DNA of 64,000 nucleotides from Acholoe squamosa (lineage: Eukaryota > Annelida > Polychaeta > Phyllodocida > Polynoidae), in NCBI GenBank assembly GCA_949317995.1, contig OX439040.1, positions 58,562,089 through 58,626,088 of the forward strand, read 5' to 3'. Every line of letters starts with the position of its first letter. The first letter of the stretch is position 1. The notes under the pieces were generated by a model, which made no database searches, had not been told where the DNA came from, and worked only from the letters and a program-made list of their open reading frames with translations. Shown in pieces: positions 25,601 through 32,100 of the stretch. A program made the translations under genes and the position numbers.

Positions 25601-25845
25601 TCGCCCGCCCAGCGTGAGCGAAACGCGAGCAGAAGAGGGAGTAAACCCACCTTGTCCGAGTTCAAATCGGGGTCGTCCTGGCATAGTCTATACAAGAAGG
25701 ATTTCGGATCTCGACTCAGTGTTGTTCTCGTCGTTTGAAACAATGTACCACCCACATTTAATTTGACCCAAACGTCTTTTCTACATTGTCTGGAGCCAGA
25801 TGTACACTCCGACGTGTGGTTTACCTCCATCCTTTCGGACGCCAT
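1676..25845 (-). CDS. KCTD5: KCTD2/5/17-type BTB (T1) domain protein, Cullin-3 adaptor, six coding exons
   Basis: Exons in transcript order: 25651–25845, 16110–16218, 10614–10705, 10384–10479, 2095–2223, 1676–1705. All are GT–AG, in phase, and give 216 aa (human KCTD5 is 234). Exon 1 starts at the ATG at 25845 and carries the BTB start (VKLNVGG, then [11 protein letters not shown]). Exon 2 continues the BTB fold ([20 protein letters not shown]). Exons 3–4 carry [11 protein letters not shown] and [25 protein letters not shown]. Exon 5 carries the family-specific [18 protein letters not shown] block, and the 30-nt last exon encodes VLQQKGSRM plus stop, close to the vertebrate ILQERGSRM end. The family (Drosophila insomniac; vertebrate KCTD2, 5, 17) forms oligomers that recruit substrates to Cullin-3 ubiquitin ligase in the cytosol. 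I infer the same role. Which of the three vertebrate paralogues it matches cannot be decided; invertebrates commonly have one. Confidence 0.93.
1927..2038. repeat. Short inverted-repeat element with TTAACCCTTAAAGGGCC ends
   Basis: Opens with TTAACCCTTAAAGGGCC and closes with GGCCCTTAAAGGGTAA, about 110 bp in KCTD intron 5. Similar AACCCT(T/G)TAAGGAC ends recur near 18720, 44920, 56711 and 57490, so it looks like one of a dispersed family of non-autonomous elements. No target duplication is clear. Confidence 0.5.
2276..2745. repeat. Module A, copy 1
   Basis: 470 bp, GGTGTCACGGTA to TACTGTGACACC. It also has an inner inverted pair (GTTGCCATGGAAACC near 2460 and GGTTTCCATGGTGACC near 2545). Left flank is ACTA, right flank TTAA. 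Confidence 0.8.
2746..4333. repeat. Module B, copies 1 and 2 in tandem
   Basis: Two head-to-tail 794-bp periods, each beginning TTAACAGGTGGGGTCATTTT and ending in CACCCAG before the next TTAA. The complement of the right end reads TTAACTGGGTGG, then CTGGGTGGGGTGATTTTGGCC-like sequence. The two ends are therefore imperfect inverted repeats, with an extra 8-bp step on the right, bordered by TTAA. Confidence 0.8.
4338..4807. repeat. Module A, copy 2
   Basis: 470 bp, same sequence as copy 1, flanked on both sides by TTAA (4334–4337 and 4808–4811). Confidence 0.8.
4808..5605. repeat. Module B, copy 3 (with both TTAA borders)
   Basis: Single B unit between two A modules; includes TTAA at each end. 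Confidence 0.8.
5606..6075. repeat. Module A, copy 3
   Basis: 470 bp, flanked by TTAA on both sides. Confidence 0.8.
6076..9251. repeat. Module B, copies 4 to 7 in tandem
   Basis: Four head-to-tail copies with starts at 6076, 6870, 7664 and 8458, an exact 794-bp period, followed by TTAA at 9252–9255. Confidence 0.8.
9256..9725. repeat. Module A, copy 4 (right boundary of the array)
   Basis: 470 bp. Left flank is TTAA, right flank ACTA, the partner of the ACTA before copy 1. Carries one T-to-C change relative to the other copies near 9294. Confidence 0.8.
9726..12740. other. KCTD introns 3, 4 (part) and 2 (part), no further gene seen
   Basis: Apart from KCTD exons 3 and 4 (10614–10705 and 10384–10479), this is intronic DNA. 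The ORFs at 11115–11450 have no recognisable domain. Simple runs (G tract near 11940) are present. Confidence 0.4.
12741..14230. repeat. 68-bp minisatellite, about 22 copies
   Basis: Tandem units of the type TGTATGGATTAGTTTATAAG, then TATGTGTTACCGTCTGTAGG, then a variable CTTTATTCTCTGTTGG end. Period 68 bp (for example 13153 to 13221) in KCTD intron 2. Variant units recur at multiples of 68: the TTACTGTCTG/GTTTTC variant near 13327, 13599 and 13803, and the GTCAATGTTAGTGTG variant near 12767, 13172 and 13445. This indicates block duplications of three to four units. Confidence 0.9.
14295..14336. repeat. Fragment of dispersed repeat (TTTCA.GTAACCCGAC type)
   Basis: Matches 16334–16380 over about 40 bp (GTAACCCGAC[T/C]CTACCTAG[T/C]AAAAC). 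Both copies lie in KCTD introns. Reads LGRVGL.ET on the minus strand, but that is chance translation of a repeat. Confidence 0.4.
15548..15847. mobile_element. Harbinger-like MITE with long inverted repeats and TTA duplication
   Basis: About 40-bp inverted ends: GGCCACACCAAAAAAAATAT followed by AAGTTGGTCTAC at the left, the complement at the right. Flanked by TTA at 15545–15547 and 15848–15850. GG ends and a 3-bp TTA/TAA duplication are the pattern of PIF/Harbinger elements. No transposase inside; the small ORFs read through it are incidental. Confidence 0.75.
16334..16380. repeat. Second copy of the GTAACCCGAC repeat
   Basis: Lies in KCTD intron 1, about 115 bp upstream of exon 2 on the minus strand. 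See 14295–14336. Confidence 0.4.
17366..17515. repeat. Dispersed repeat with two adjacent GC-rich hairpins, copy 1
   Basis: Begins AGCGCCTCCCAC, then two perfect small hairpins (GCCGC-GTA-GCGGC and GTACCGC-GAA-GCGGTAC). These are followed by a conserved stretch (CATTTGCCCCATGTGATGAG), GTGGGAGGCG, and the end GCGGTCACAACGGCATTTCTTG. A second copy is at 29288–29524. CGCCTCCCAC and GTGGGAGGCG form an inverted pair. Confidence 0.65.
17789..18650. repeat. Complex repeat rich in CAATTGGCAA words
   Basis: Many near-copies of GCAATTGGCAAGAGAATGGC and flanking ACCGGCCTTCCATACT units. A longer block beginning GTGGAATTATAGGAATGTAT starts at 17789, 18246 and 18403. Reverse-strand ORFs rich in NCYLPIAI-like repeats come from this structure and are not a gene. 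Confidence 0.8.
19362..19497 (+). repeat. Split direct repeat A1
   Basis: 136 bp starting GTCTAGGCATTTGCCACTAG. Appears identical to A2 at 24978–25113. Left flank of the element is ATCATATTGTT. Confidence 0.9.
19644..21539 (+). CDS. Gag-like protein (ORF1) of the Ngaro-like element
   Basis: 631 aa. An N-terminal linker is followed by a long charged region rich in Arg, Glu and Gln (about residues 140–270) that should form coiled coil. A folded middle part (about 320–480) comes next, then a Cys/His cluster: C506, C515, several His at 520–530, C532, C535, H544, C549. The cluster fits the gag zinc-binding motif of DIRS/Ngaro elements (C-x-D-F-N…C…H…C-x2-C…H-x4-C). A Gln/His/Pro-rich tail ends the protein. 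It presumably packages the element RNA. A downstream Met at 19677 could also be the start. The stop at 21537–21539 lies inside ORF2, so the two frames overlap by 19 nt. Confidence 0.85.
   Translation: MRFGYTHSGAAMPVAAHVSPHATRARVRQENEQRHDVDIQRLQEEIEALEATIALTPDGSSISGSEKDYRGSTHQPVREHKTPAPGVVTRHIARHRRASAASHDSNASIQTSTPRSRHSSLASLRSDTDLSGRVAELEYRLATIQTDMGGVTSSLQALLQDSRERTQHEAAARQAREDRRIQRGARREQQLHERRVQLEELRTLQRQEEEKELRRIAEETQRQADEATRRIQEAEAAQEVARREKEEKARRKEARRARRAARKQAPVADDNTARTVSDTAVPRAATHVNMDARDDHPVATPTGDTPHMPTVQSQQHRNIPTPAELRALPGAADYIDQQLLRERFQMQNSEGKLDFLTNIIPTRLKPKPYMYIDRDNCYTLKQKLSVKQDLQPMEYLDAALKLVHDEDSAWTIEERQLILKHINNVTRDSLSRYWPDVRRWSDTVFDAVESRRYSWSDTQAINNDRAEISWTGGGKRTPANNNSVSTTQQRGQQGNYNAGSHNEQVCQDFNSNRGCRFNGHHGDHAHRRVHFCSYCTGRGKQAAHSIMVCNQKNRDAPPQYTQHNQQNQGAWYPGPPMPNHQWHPQQQQPATHHAGRQQHNGPNPHHPANNQHGNQQGGHHGQPKNGWQAPQ
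21521..24685 (+). CDS. Reverse transcriptase–RNase H (ORF2) of the Ngaro-like element
   Basis: 1054 aa open frame. RT signatures: [20 protein letters not shown] (catalytic D382), PFGARASA and the YLDD box (446–449). RNase H follows with acidic residues D607 (YVDASGSG), E640 (HLEAAN), D666 (CDNAAA) and D716 (ADALSR). The known domains end near residue 720. The remaining 280 or so residues run in another frame over the recombinase gene and resemble nothing I recognise. The enzyme copies the element RNA into DNA. It starts in the −1 frame relative to ORF1 with a 19-nt overlap, so translation may use reinitiation or frameshifting. Confidence 0.9.
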   Translation: MAGASVGRDHEAPSSPRVLSDGHVHGVNNNSTSHAHSARAQHVRRGPQANTNPRPPYANGKLGPEYNCDVTALWVQSTRDAQRQDGGKKTKHTAVSLFKTDFNSNMSSDPVEVTKYTDVTTHTDKTDINTRGKSDTPLSRPRNSVTKLMTDTTTSVGDGAPDFVSIRRMCENNVIDPNVSIAPIAFRDYRTAHWPDFTFPESEPLLAHIYTAVKSTGLPNVLAARIPLPTGLNIEHWSDLLKDKPHRQSLLGFLTYGFPLGYMGPVSNTLHVPNHSSATDYGSHVTDFINKEKELGALKGPYTAPPFVQWAHVSPLMSRPKRDTEARRIISDMTFPSQSSINAYIYKSTVNGVVYNLSLPTVHEVLEKIATLGNATYLSSIDLSRAYRNLNSCPGDWPLLCLQWQSQFFLDTSVPFGARASASHMQQVADTIVELLADRGVYSRMYLDDLIIISSDKDTAQRDFTTARQLIATLGLPEAKDKLQEPAQCIQWLGVDLNTKEMTVAIPTTKLEEVKGKIRYYSRRRSWTKRQLQSLLGALLHVAKCVKSARLFVSRLLDNLRGMTSNYINVNAAMRADIRWFLEFSSAWNGKAIISKTTPPDRTIYVDASGSGIGASDGCLAYSAQVTPVDDPVRNITHLEAANVVVALHTLVTRADKGKHIKIRCDNAAAVSVFTTGKGEDRLLTDAARACWMVQALLDINISYDHVPGKENDIADALSRAHMSGPQRQRTAQILRDQRLTLTPSDTYALGILTPTILSRSGIPVLPEEGTESADHGACTGHRAEQTFGGGAVPPLYERVRPRPHGTNLPDSMCLYRVPDNIYKAPRNSQKQPVTHHPAPDPGRSESSSIQPPTCTTSQAGADEGQDSQVKQKTTGPYVAAQSCADGFAEQSRGGEHKSGDISDLQRSPQKIRGTSTVSQDIPRYVAPHKRRRIYAGGLNDGKNKGCKEHAGIQSAEDSNSLCSTRPDVLPAGSRTGHARTHPNTGSKRAIHYELGQVTGPSDHGGKGVAEATNTSETATKKILASLPPLCGCNTSTQGGLQPPGYQDIRGMEV
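23847..24767 (+). CDS. Tyrosine recombinase (ORF3) of the Ngaro-like element
   Basis: 306 aa. An N-terminal helical core-binding part (about 10–85) precedes a catalytic domain. Catalytic residues visible: R135 (AALRKSE), H251 and R254 (LHSLRS), W277 in the second His/Trp position (GGWKS) and the nucleophile Y285 (YEGYIH). This is the R-HxxR-[H/W]-Y pattern of phage-integrase-fold recombinases, with the W form typical of DIRS-order elements. It should join the circular DNA copy of the element to the genome. The frame overlaps ORF2 for 839 nt, and the stop at 24765–24767 is 12 bp before B1. Confidence 0.9.
   Translation: MARAPGTERNRRSAAGLYHLFMRECGLDPMAPTYQIVCAYIEFLTTSTRHPGTVKNNLSHITQHLILAGVNPAAFSHPRVQRAKQALMRDKTVKSNKKPPVPMSLLRAVLMGLQNNHVGVSTRAAILVIYSAALRKSEVLPQSAKTFRDTWHLTRGDVSMQEGSMTVRIKAAKNMQEYNQQKTVTLYAAPDLMYCPLAAVQDMLAHIPTQALNEPFIMNWDRSPVPVTMVEKEWQRQLIRLKQPPRKFSLHSLRSAAATQAHKAGCNPLDIKTYGGWKSNAYEGYIHNDSLKPVAYAINNTLVYNP
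24780..24977 (+). repeat. Split direct repeat B1
   Basis: 198 bp, from GCCAGCATCTAATACTTATG to GGGGATGTGTTAATG; matches B2. Contains ATAAATAAA-type signals that may serve 3' end formation. Confidence 0.9.
24978..25113 (+). repeat. Split direct repeat A2
   Basis: 136 bp, same as A1, immediately following B1. The B1/A2 junction should equal the end-to-end junction of the circular intermediate. Confidence 0.9.
25214..25411 (+). repeat. Split direct repeat B2
   Basis: 198 bp, same as B1, forming the right end of the element. Followed by ATTGATTGATTGATTTTGG host sequence. Confidence 0.9.
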
Positions 25846-26189
25846 GTTGTGTTTTTTGCCACCGACTCACGCTCTCGTGCCAAGAGAAACTTAAAAAACG
25901 ACAACGTATTTCTATTGATTGACACTTTACTACAACTAATAAATATCTTTCTATTTTAAATATACATAGCTTTTAATAGTGGATTTATCTAAAAAGAAAC
26001 ATTTACTTTTTGTAATGGTGAGAGTTCATACGAGACTTTGAGCTGAAGCTGGGTCCCGTTGCCGTCAGCGCCTTTTGCATGTTTGCGTCAGTGACCAGCG
26101 CTGCTGTCAAGTCGCCATTTTGTCATCCGGCGGCCAGGGCCACGACTTTCTTCGACCTGCATCTATTTTGCGGGTGATCTTTCTTCAGG
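25846..26189. promoter_or_regulatory. Shared bidirectional promoter between the KCTD gene and ATP5PD
   Basis: 344 bp separates the two start codons, which point away from each other, so both 5' UTRs and a common promoter must lie here unless upstream exons exist. GTCGCCATTTT at 26111–26121 is the complement of AAAATGGCGAC, a good YY1-type site, often found near starts of mitochondrial and housekeeping genes. The KCTD start codon itself sits in AACATGGCGTC, a similar sequence. No TATA box is obvious. Confidence 0.7.
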
Positions 26190-29100
26190 ATGGCATCCCG
26201 ACGAGTGGCAGCTTCTGCTGTAGATTGGGTAGCGTTCGCCGAACGTGTCCCAAAAGCACAGAAAGATGCTTTCCGTGCGTTCAAGTCCAAATCTGACATG
26301 CTCGTCAGCAAGTGAGTAGATGCCGGGTCTTACTTCAAACGCTTCAAAGTCACCGGGGTCATGCTGTTGTCACTGTAGTGACAGCCCTAGGACGAGTAAC
26401 GGGGTAGACTATCTGATGTGGAGAAAGTTTTTTTTTACTCTTCAGATAGAAATGTTCTCATTTTTATCCTGGATGATATAGGGAAATCAAGATGAAGGAG
26501 TTATTAAGCAGTCACAATGAATACACTGACAGTGACAGTGAATACACTCAGACTCACAGATATTGTCACTGTCACTAGGCCTAGGGCATGGCAGTACTCC
26601 CCAGGTGGCGTGACCATCGCTCTACCTGCTTAGGTAGGCACTTACCTAGATTTTCAGGACTTTATCGCATTAAACTAATCTAAGGAGCAATGGATAGATC
26701 TCGAGAAAAGAAGTGGATTTGCTTTTAAATGAAGTCTCTATGTCAATTTAAAGTGGAATTATGACCGGTCAAAGGTACCAAATCAGACCCAGAATTCTGC
26801 CATAGTTAAGAGTTTAATTTAGATCCAATTTTGGAATCAAGCAAGATGAATCCGAGGTAGACTAGTTCACTAAAATGATAATTTTGGGTAATTTTCTTTT
26901 CAGATAAGCAAGATATACCCCCAAGAATGTGAATAATGATACATTTTATCATAATCAAACAATGTAAAAGCAAATTTTTGATGCCATCTTTTCCCTTGAT
27001 CTGTGCACTCTGACAGAACCTCAGCAGAATAGCGTCTTTGACTCAGGATGTTTGAATGATCATAACTTCCATTTAAAGTGTCATAAAAACTTCATTTAAA
27101 AACCAAAACCACTTATTTTTATCATAGCTATCAAGTTCTCACCATATAAAATGCATACAATAAGGTCTTAATTGATAGGTAAGTGCCGAACATGGGGGAG
27201 GTTGGGACAAGTGTCAAGAGATAATCTCGCCCAAAAAGTTTGCAGTGTCTGTCAAACATGATGCAGCCCCTTAGAAAAAGAAAAGCTAGACATTTTCTAG
27301 ATGATTTTTATCCATAGAACAGGTGGGAACCATTTATTTTTAGGTGCTCAGTGATCTTCTCATCATAAAATGGTTCTAAACTTTTGGTTGAACTTCAATG
27401 GGGTCAAAGGCAAAATTCCTGCATTCAACCTTGAAAAATATTCATTTTAAAGGTCTATCCAAGCCTGTTAAAATGAGCCCTTGTTTGTAAAGATCCACCA
27501 GTAAATAGTTTCATAATAAGCTTGCAAAGAAAGGAGAGTTTAACACTACCCAAGTTCAGCTGTATCACAGTTTCACACCTCTACTGCAGCAGACTCATAC
27601 ACTGGAGGTATTTCAGTGCCTACTAAGGCTTAGGCAGGTATTTCTGCCCGAGTTCTTGTAGCTGGTTATGGTCAACTTTGCCCCCACCCTGGAGGAGAAC
27701 CTACAGAGATATTTGAATAATTCCAAATGCTATCATTACCTAAAACACCTCTAGTTTTAAGTATCAGGCCATAATTCTAGCAAAATCAAATCATCAAGTT
27801 TATTTATCAGAGTTTCAAAGTTGGGTTATCAGAGATGCCACTTTTCCTGGTATACCAGGAATTCCTGGTTTTGATTCCAAGATTTCTGTATTAAATTATG
27901 TTAAATTCCTGGGAAAATGTGTCCAAAGTCCAGTTTTCCTGGTTTTTGTCGGCCAGTGAGTGGCATCTCTGGTTATGCTGGAAAATTGACAAAATTAGTG
28001 AAACTCCCTAATGATTATATAGGGGATGGAAAGTTGTTATTTTACTCTAAAAATCAGTGAAATGTTCATAGATTTGTGCATGGGGAAGTGAGCTTTAGCA
28101 CAAGGTTGACCCATAAATTATGGCTATGTCCATTTCCCTGGCCTTAAAAATTCAGGGATGGAAGTCTTCAGGGATTTCCCTGATTTCAGGGATTTTCAAG
28201 TCTCAAAGGCCTATACATTCATATGCAAAATGAACATTTAGATGGGTTCTTATTAGCATTTCAGGGATTTTTGGCCTCAGTGACTTTCATCCCTGAAAAT
28301 TATGAAAACATCACAGCATCTCTAAAATGAATCATTGATGTGATAATACAAGCTTTTTCCTACGAGGAAAACCTAACAGCATTAAAATCCATTGATAATT
28401 CAATGATTTATGACCTTTTATATTGAAGAGTGTGCTTTTTTATCAGTCTCAGTGGAAATGCTCTGACAGCCTGTACACAAAGACATCCTATACAAAAACT
28501 ATGGACAATGGGAAGATCCAACTGATACATAAAGGGGAAATGTTGTGCCTTCGTGTGGCAGGTGATAGATAGCTCTATGATGATATCTTCATTTTCTTAG
28601 ATTCTTACCAGGACCCCTTGTTTGGGTAGATTCAGGGCCATTTTCAGTAAAAAAAAAAAAAAAAACTGTTCCAGGCAGCATCACACAGGGATGTGAAATC
28701 TCTGCGGAAACGGGGAAACCTGTGGTTTTCATACTCACCACGATCATTCCTGAGATCTGTGCAAATTCACTGAGAAAATAATCTGCCATTTATGATTTAT
28801 TGGGGGGGGGGGGGTTCTGACATAGAATTTCTCCCAATATAATGTTTGCAGAGATGCCACTTTTCCTAACTTTTTAGGAATTCCGAATTTTTGATTTCCA
28901 TTTCTATAGGTATTTCCTATTGTAAATTAAGAAAATTAAGAGTATTTCCGAATTTTTGGGGATCAGTGAGTGGCATCCCTGTGTTTGTTTCAAAATGGGA
29001 TAGATTTACTATCCCAAGGGTAATTCCAAAACTCTCTACATCAGATGGTGTTATTATGTGTTAAATATACTATTTTAGCCACTTAAACCTAATGTAAAAA

Positions 29101-32100
29101 TGTTAAGTATAAGCCTTTATGAGGCGGTATATTGCGCTTCAGTGGAACTGGGTTTTGGTATTTCCCACCCCTGATCACAACATGATGGATTTTGCTATCA
29201 AACCCATATCAAAACCCATTAAAATTGCATTTTTCACACTTCTAGCACCCTCAAGTATTGACTAAGGCTAAATTTGAATTTTTTTTTAGCGCCTCCCACG
29301 CCGCATAGCGGCGGTTCCGCGAAGCGGTACGGGAGTGCGTTATGATGATTGCATTTGCCCCATGTGATGAGGTCTCACAATACAAAATTACTGAATAGAG
29401 AAATTGATAATTGTGAAATCTTCTTTATGTCTGCTTTTATATGAGACATGTCATTAAACACTAGTATACCGACATTAACGGTGGGAGGCGTATTTTTATG
29501 CGGTCACAACCGCATTTCTTGTTAATTAATTTTTTGAACCCCCTGCCATGCCTACTGGCACTGGGCACTGCCACTGGCCTGGTAAGGGGTCTGAAATGAA
29601 GCCTCAATGAGTTAATCATTTGACTCAGTCATAGGCTAATGACTTGATTCCCACTGACATGACTGGTAAGGGGACACCCATTAACCAGTGGCGGATTTAG
29701 AGGGGTGGGGGCCCCCCCCCTTTTTTTCCCTGTACTTAAGAGTTTACCTAATTCTTTTTACCCTAGAATTTAGCCAAAATTAGGGGCTAAATGAGGGGCG
29801 CCCCCCCTTTTCAAAATCCTGGATCCGACCCTGTCATTAACTATGTACGCATCAAGAGTAGATAGGGCCTGTGATACGGGGGTGGGGGTCAGGGGTGCGA
29901 GGACACAGAGAGTCCAGAGATGATACTAGCATTCTATCCTACAGGCCACAGTCTAAGTTCTCAATTCCGTATAACTGTATTCGTTCTAATAAGCGCACAT
30001 GTGCGGAAAATCAATTGAAAGATGCTCAAAATCTTATTAGAAGAATTAATTCTAATAACCACACCCCCTAAAGCCAAAAATCGTTGTTTTTGCCCTAAAT
30101 ATCTTGATATTTACACTTCATTTGACTAATTTTACACCAGGGAGGGGCCCATAAAGGAGGGGGGTGCGCTTATTAGAGCATGTGCGCTTATTAGAAAGAA
30201 TACGGTACCTACCAAAATGAATCCCAATGAATATAAAACCTTGCTATTTCTCGATTAGGAATTAAGACAGTATACTAGGCTACCATAGAGTTGTTCTTTG
30301 TCATATTCTATTAGACGAGAGTGATGTTATCATGTTTCTATTCGCACCTAAACTGTCCTGCTTTCAAATTCAGAAAAGACTGTGTCCCTGCACCCTAAGA
30401 GTAGTAAGACTGTGTGTCCGTCTTTATGTATCCCAAGTGTCTGCACTCTTAAGTGTCCATGTGCCATATTATAAAGCAGTTTTGCCAAAATGATGTGGGT
30501 TTTTGCCAGCATAGAATCTCAATGGCCGGCATAGGGCCTGAAGGCACAGGCTACGCTTGTCCCTGCGTCCTTGACGCAAGTGATGGCTAAAAATATACCT
30601 GGCATTTACAGTCATCCCCTAATTACTATACCCTCATATATATGTCTAATTATTGAATGAGTTTTAAGCAAAGAAGAGGTGTGTATAATATCATGTTGTT
30701 TGTTTTCCCATCATCACAAAATGTGATAGTTTCTCCATCCATATAAATGATGGGTTATTATTGTGTTAATTATCTATCCTTTAAACAAAAGAATCTATTC
30801 TGATATCATTACACTTGAATACTAATAACCAATAGTGCTGCAATCTGCAGGATCCCCCCTACACTACTATGCTGGCCTCAATTGGCCTGCTAGAGAAGCA
30901 CAGTCCGAATTACTACCGGGCCACATCCAATTTGGACAGCTTAGAGTGGTGGAGAGGGAAATCTCTTCAGCCAGACCTTTTTCAGTAATGAGGATTACTG
31001 GGTTGGAAGGGCCAGAGTTGAATGGGATTTCTTAAACCTCCTTAAGCCTTCATAATAATTGCATCCTTTACCTTTGTAACCATTACCTTTGCATCCTTGT
31101 AACTAAGTTTATAAAGGTGCCAAGATGCAGGCCACTTTGGTACCACTGCCTATGTTTTTGGTATTCACTTGCCTGGATGCAGGCCACTTTGGTACCACTG
31201 CCTATGTTTTGGTATTCACTTGCCTGGATGCAGGCCACTTTGGTACCACTGCCTATGTTTCTGGTATTCACTTGCCTGGATGCAGGCCACTTTGGTACCA
31301 CTGCCTATGTGTCTCGTATTCACTCTCCTGGATGCAGGCCACTTTGGTACCACTGCCTATGTGTCTCGTATTCACTTGCCTGGATGCAGGCCACTTTGGT
31401 ACCACTGCCTATGTGTCTGGTATTCACTTGCCTGAGGCTCAGAACCTAAAGGATAAATAAGCAAAGGTTCACAAGTGGGAGTCTATGGAAATGTACCACT
31501 CGTGAATGAAGCATGATGCCCTGAGCAGCTAGATGCAATGCTATGGGCTCTCTTGCAGGGAATTATAATGTGCAATTTTCTTTGAAACATCAACTGCAGT
31601 GTAACGTCAATGTTTCTCTACTCCAGGGTCCATGCCAAGCCAGAAGCTCTCCCAAAGATTGATTGGGCTTTCTACAAGGGACGCCTAGCTAACTCAGCTC
31701 TGGTTGATGAGTTCCAGAAAGCGGTAAGGAGATGTTGATTCATTTCGATTGTGCCTTATAACCTTCTCCCCAATGTGTATGTGTTCCATATAGAAATATC
31801 AAGTACCGGTATATTGTGAGTTTGGCTGACGCTGAGTAAGAATCAGGGCCCAAATGTACCTTATAATGAACATAGGATGGGCCTTTTACATGGTGTGCGC
31901 CTTACACGGATGATTTGCAGTACTATTATCTCAAGCATACAATCTTTTTCAAGCATTTTTAATGTATGTACCTCATATCGTGTCCTCTGTAACCCCGATC
32001 ATGCCGTCTCTGTGTTGTAGTACGACACCGTGAAGGTTCCTTATCCTAATGATCCAGGAAACCTGAAAGCCCAGATCGATGCTGAAGAGAAGACTGCTGT

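Noticed and set aside
31117-31460. Three overlapping ORFs of 88–111 codons
   Set aside because: Produced by the 52-bp minisatellite, which contains no stop in any forward frame.
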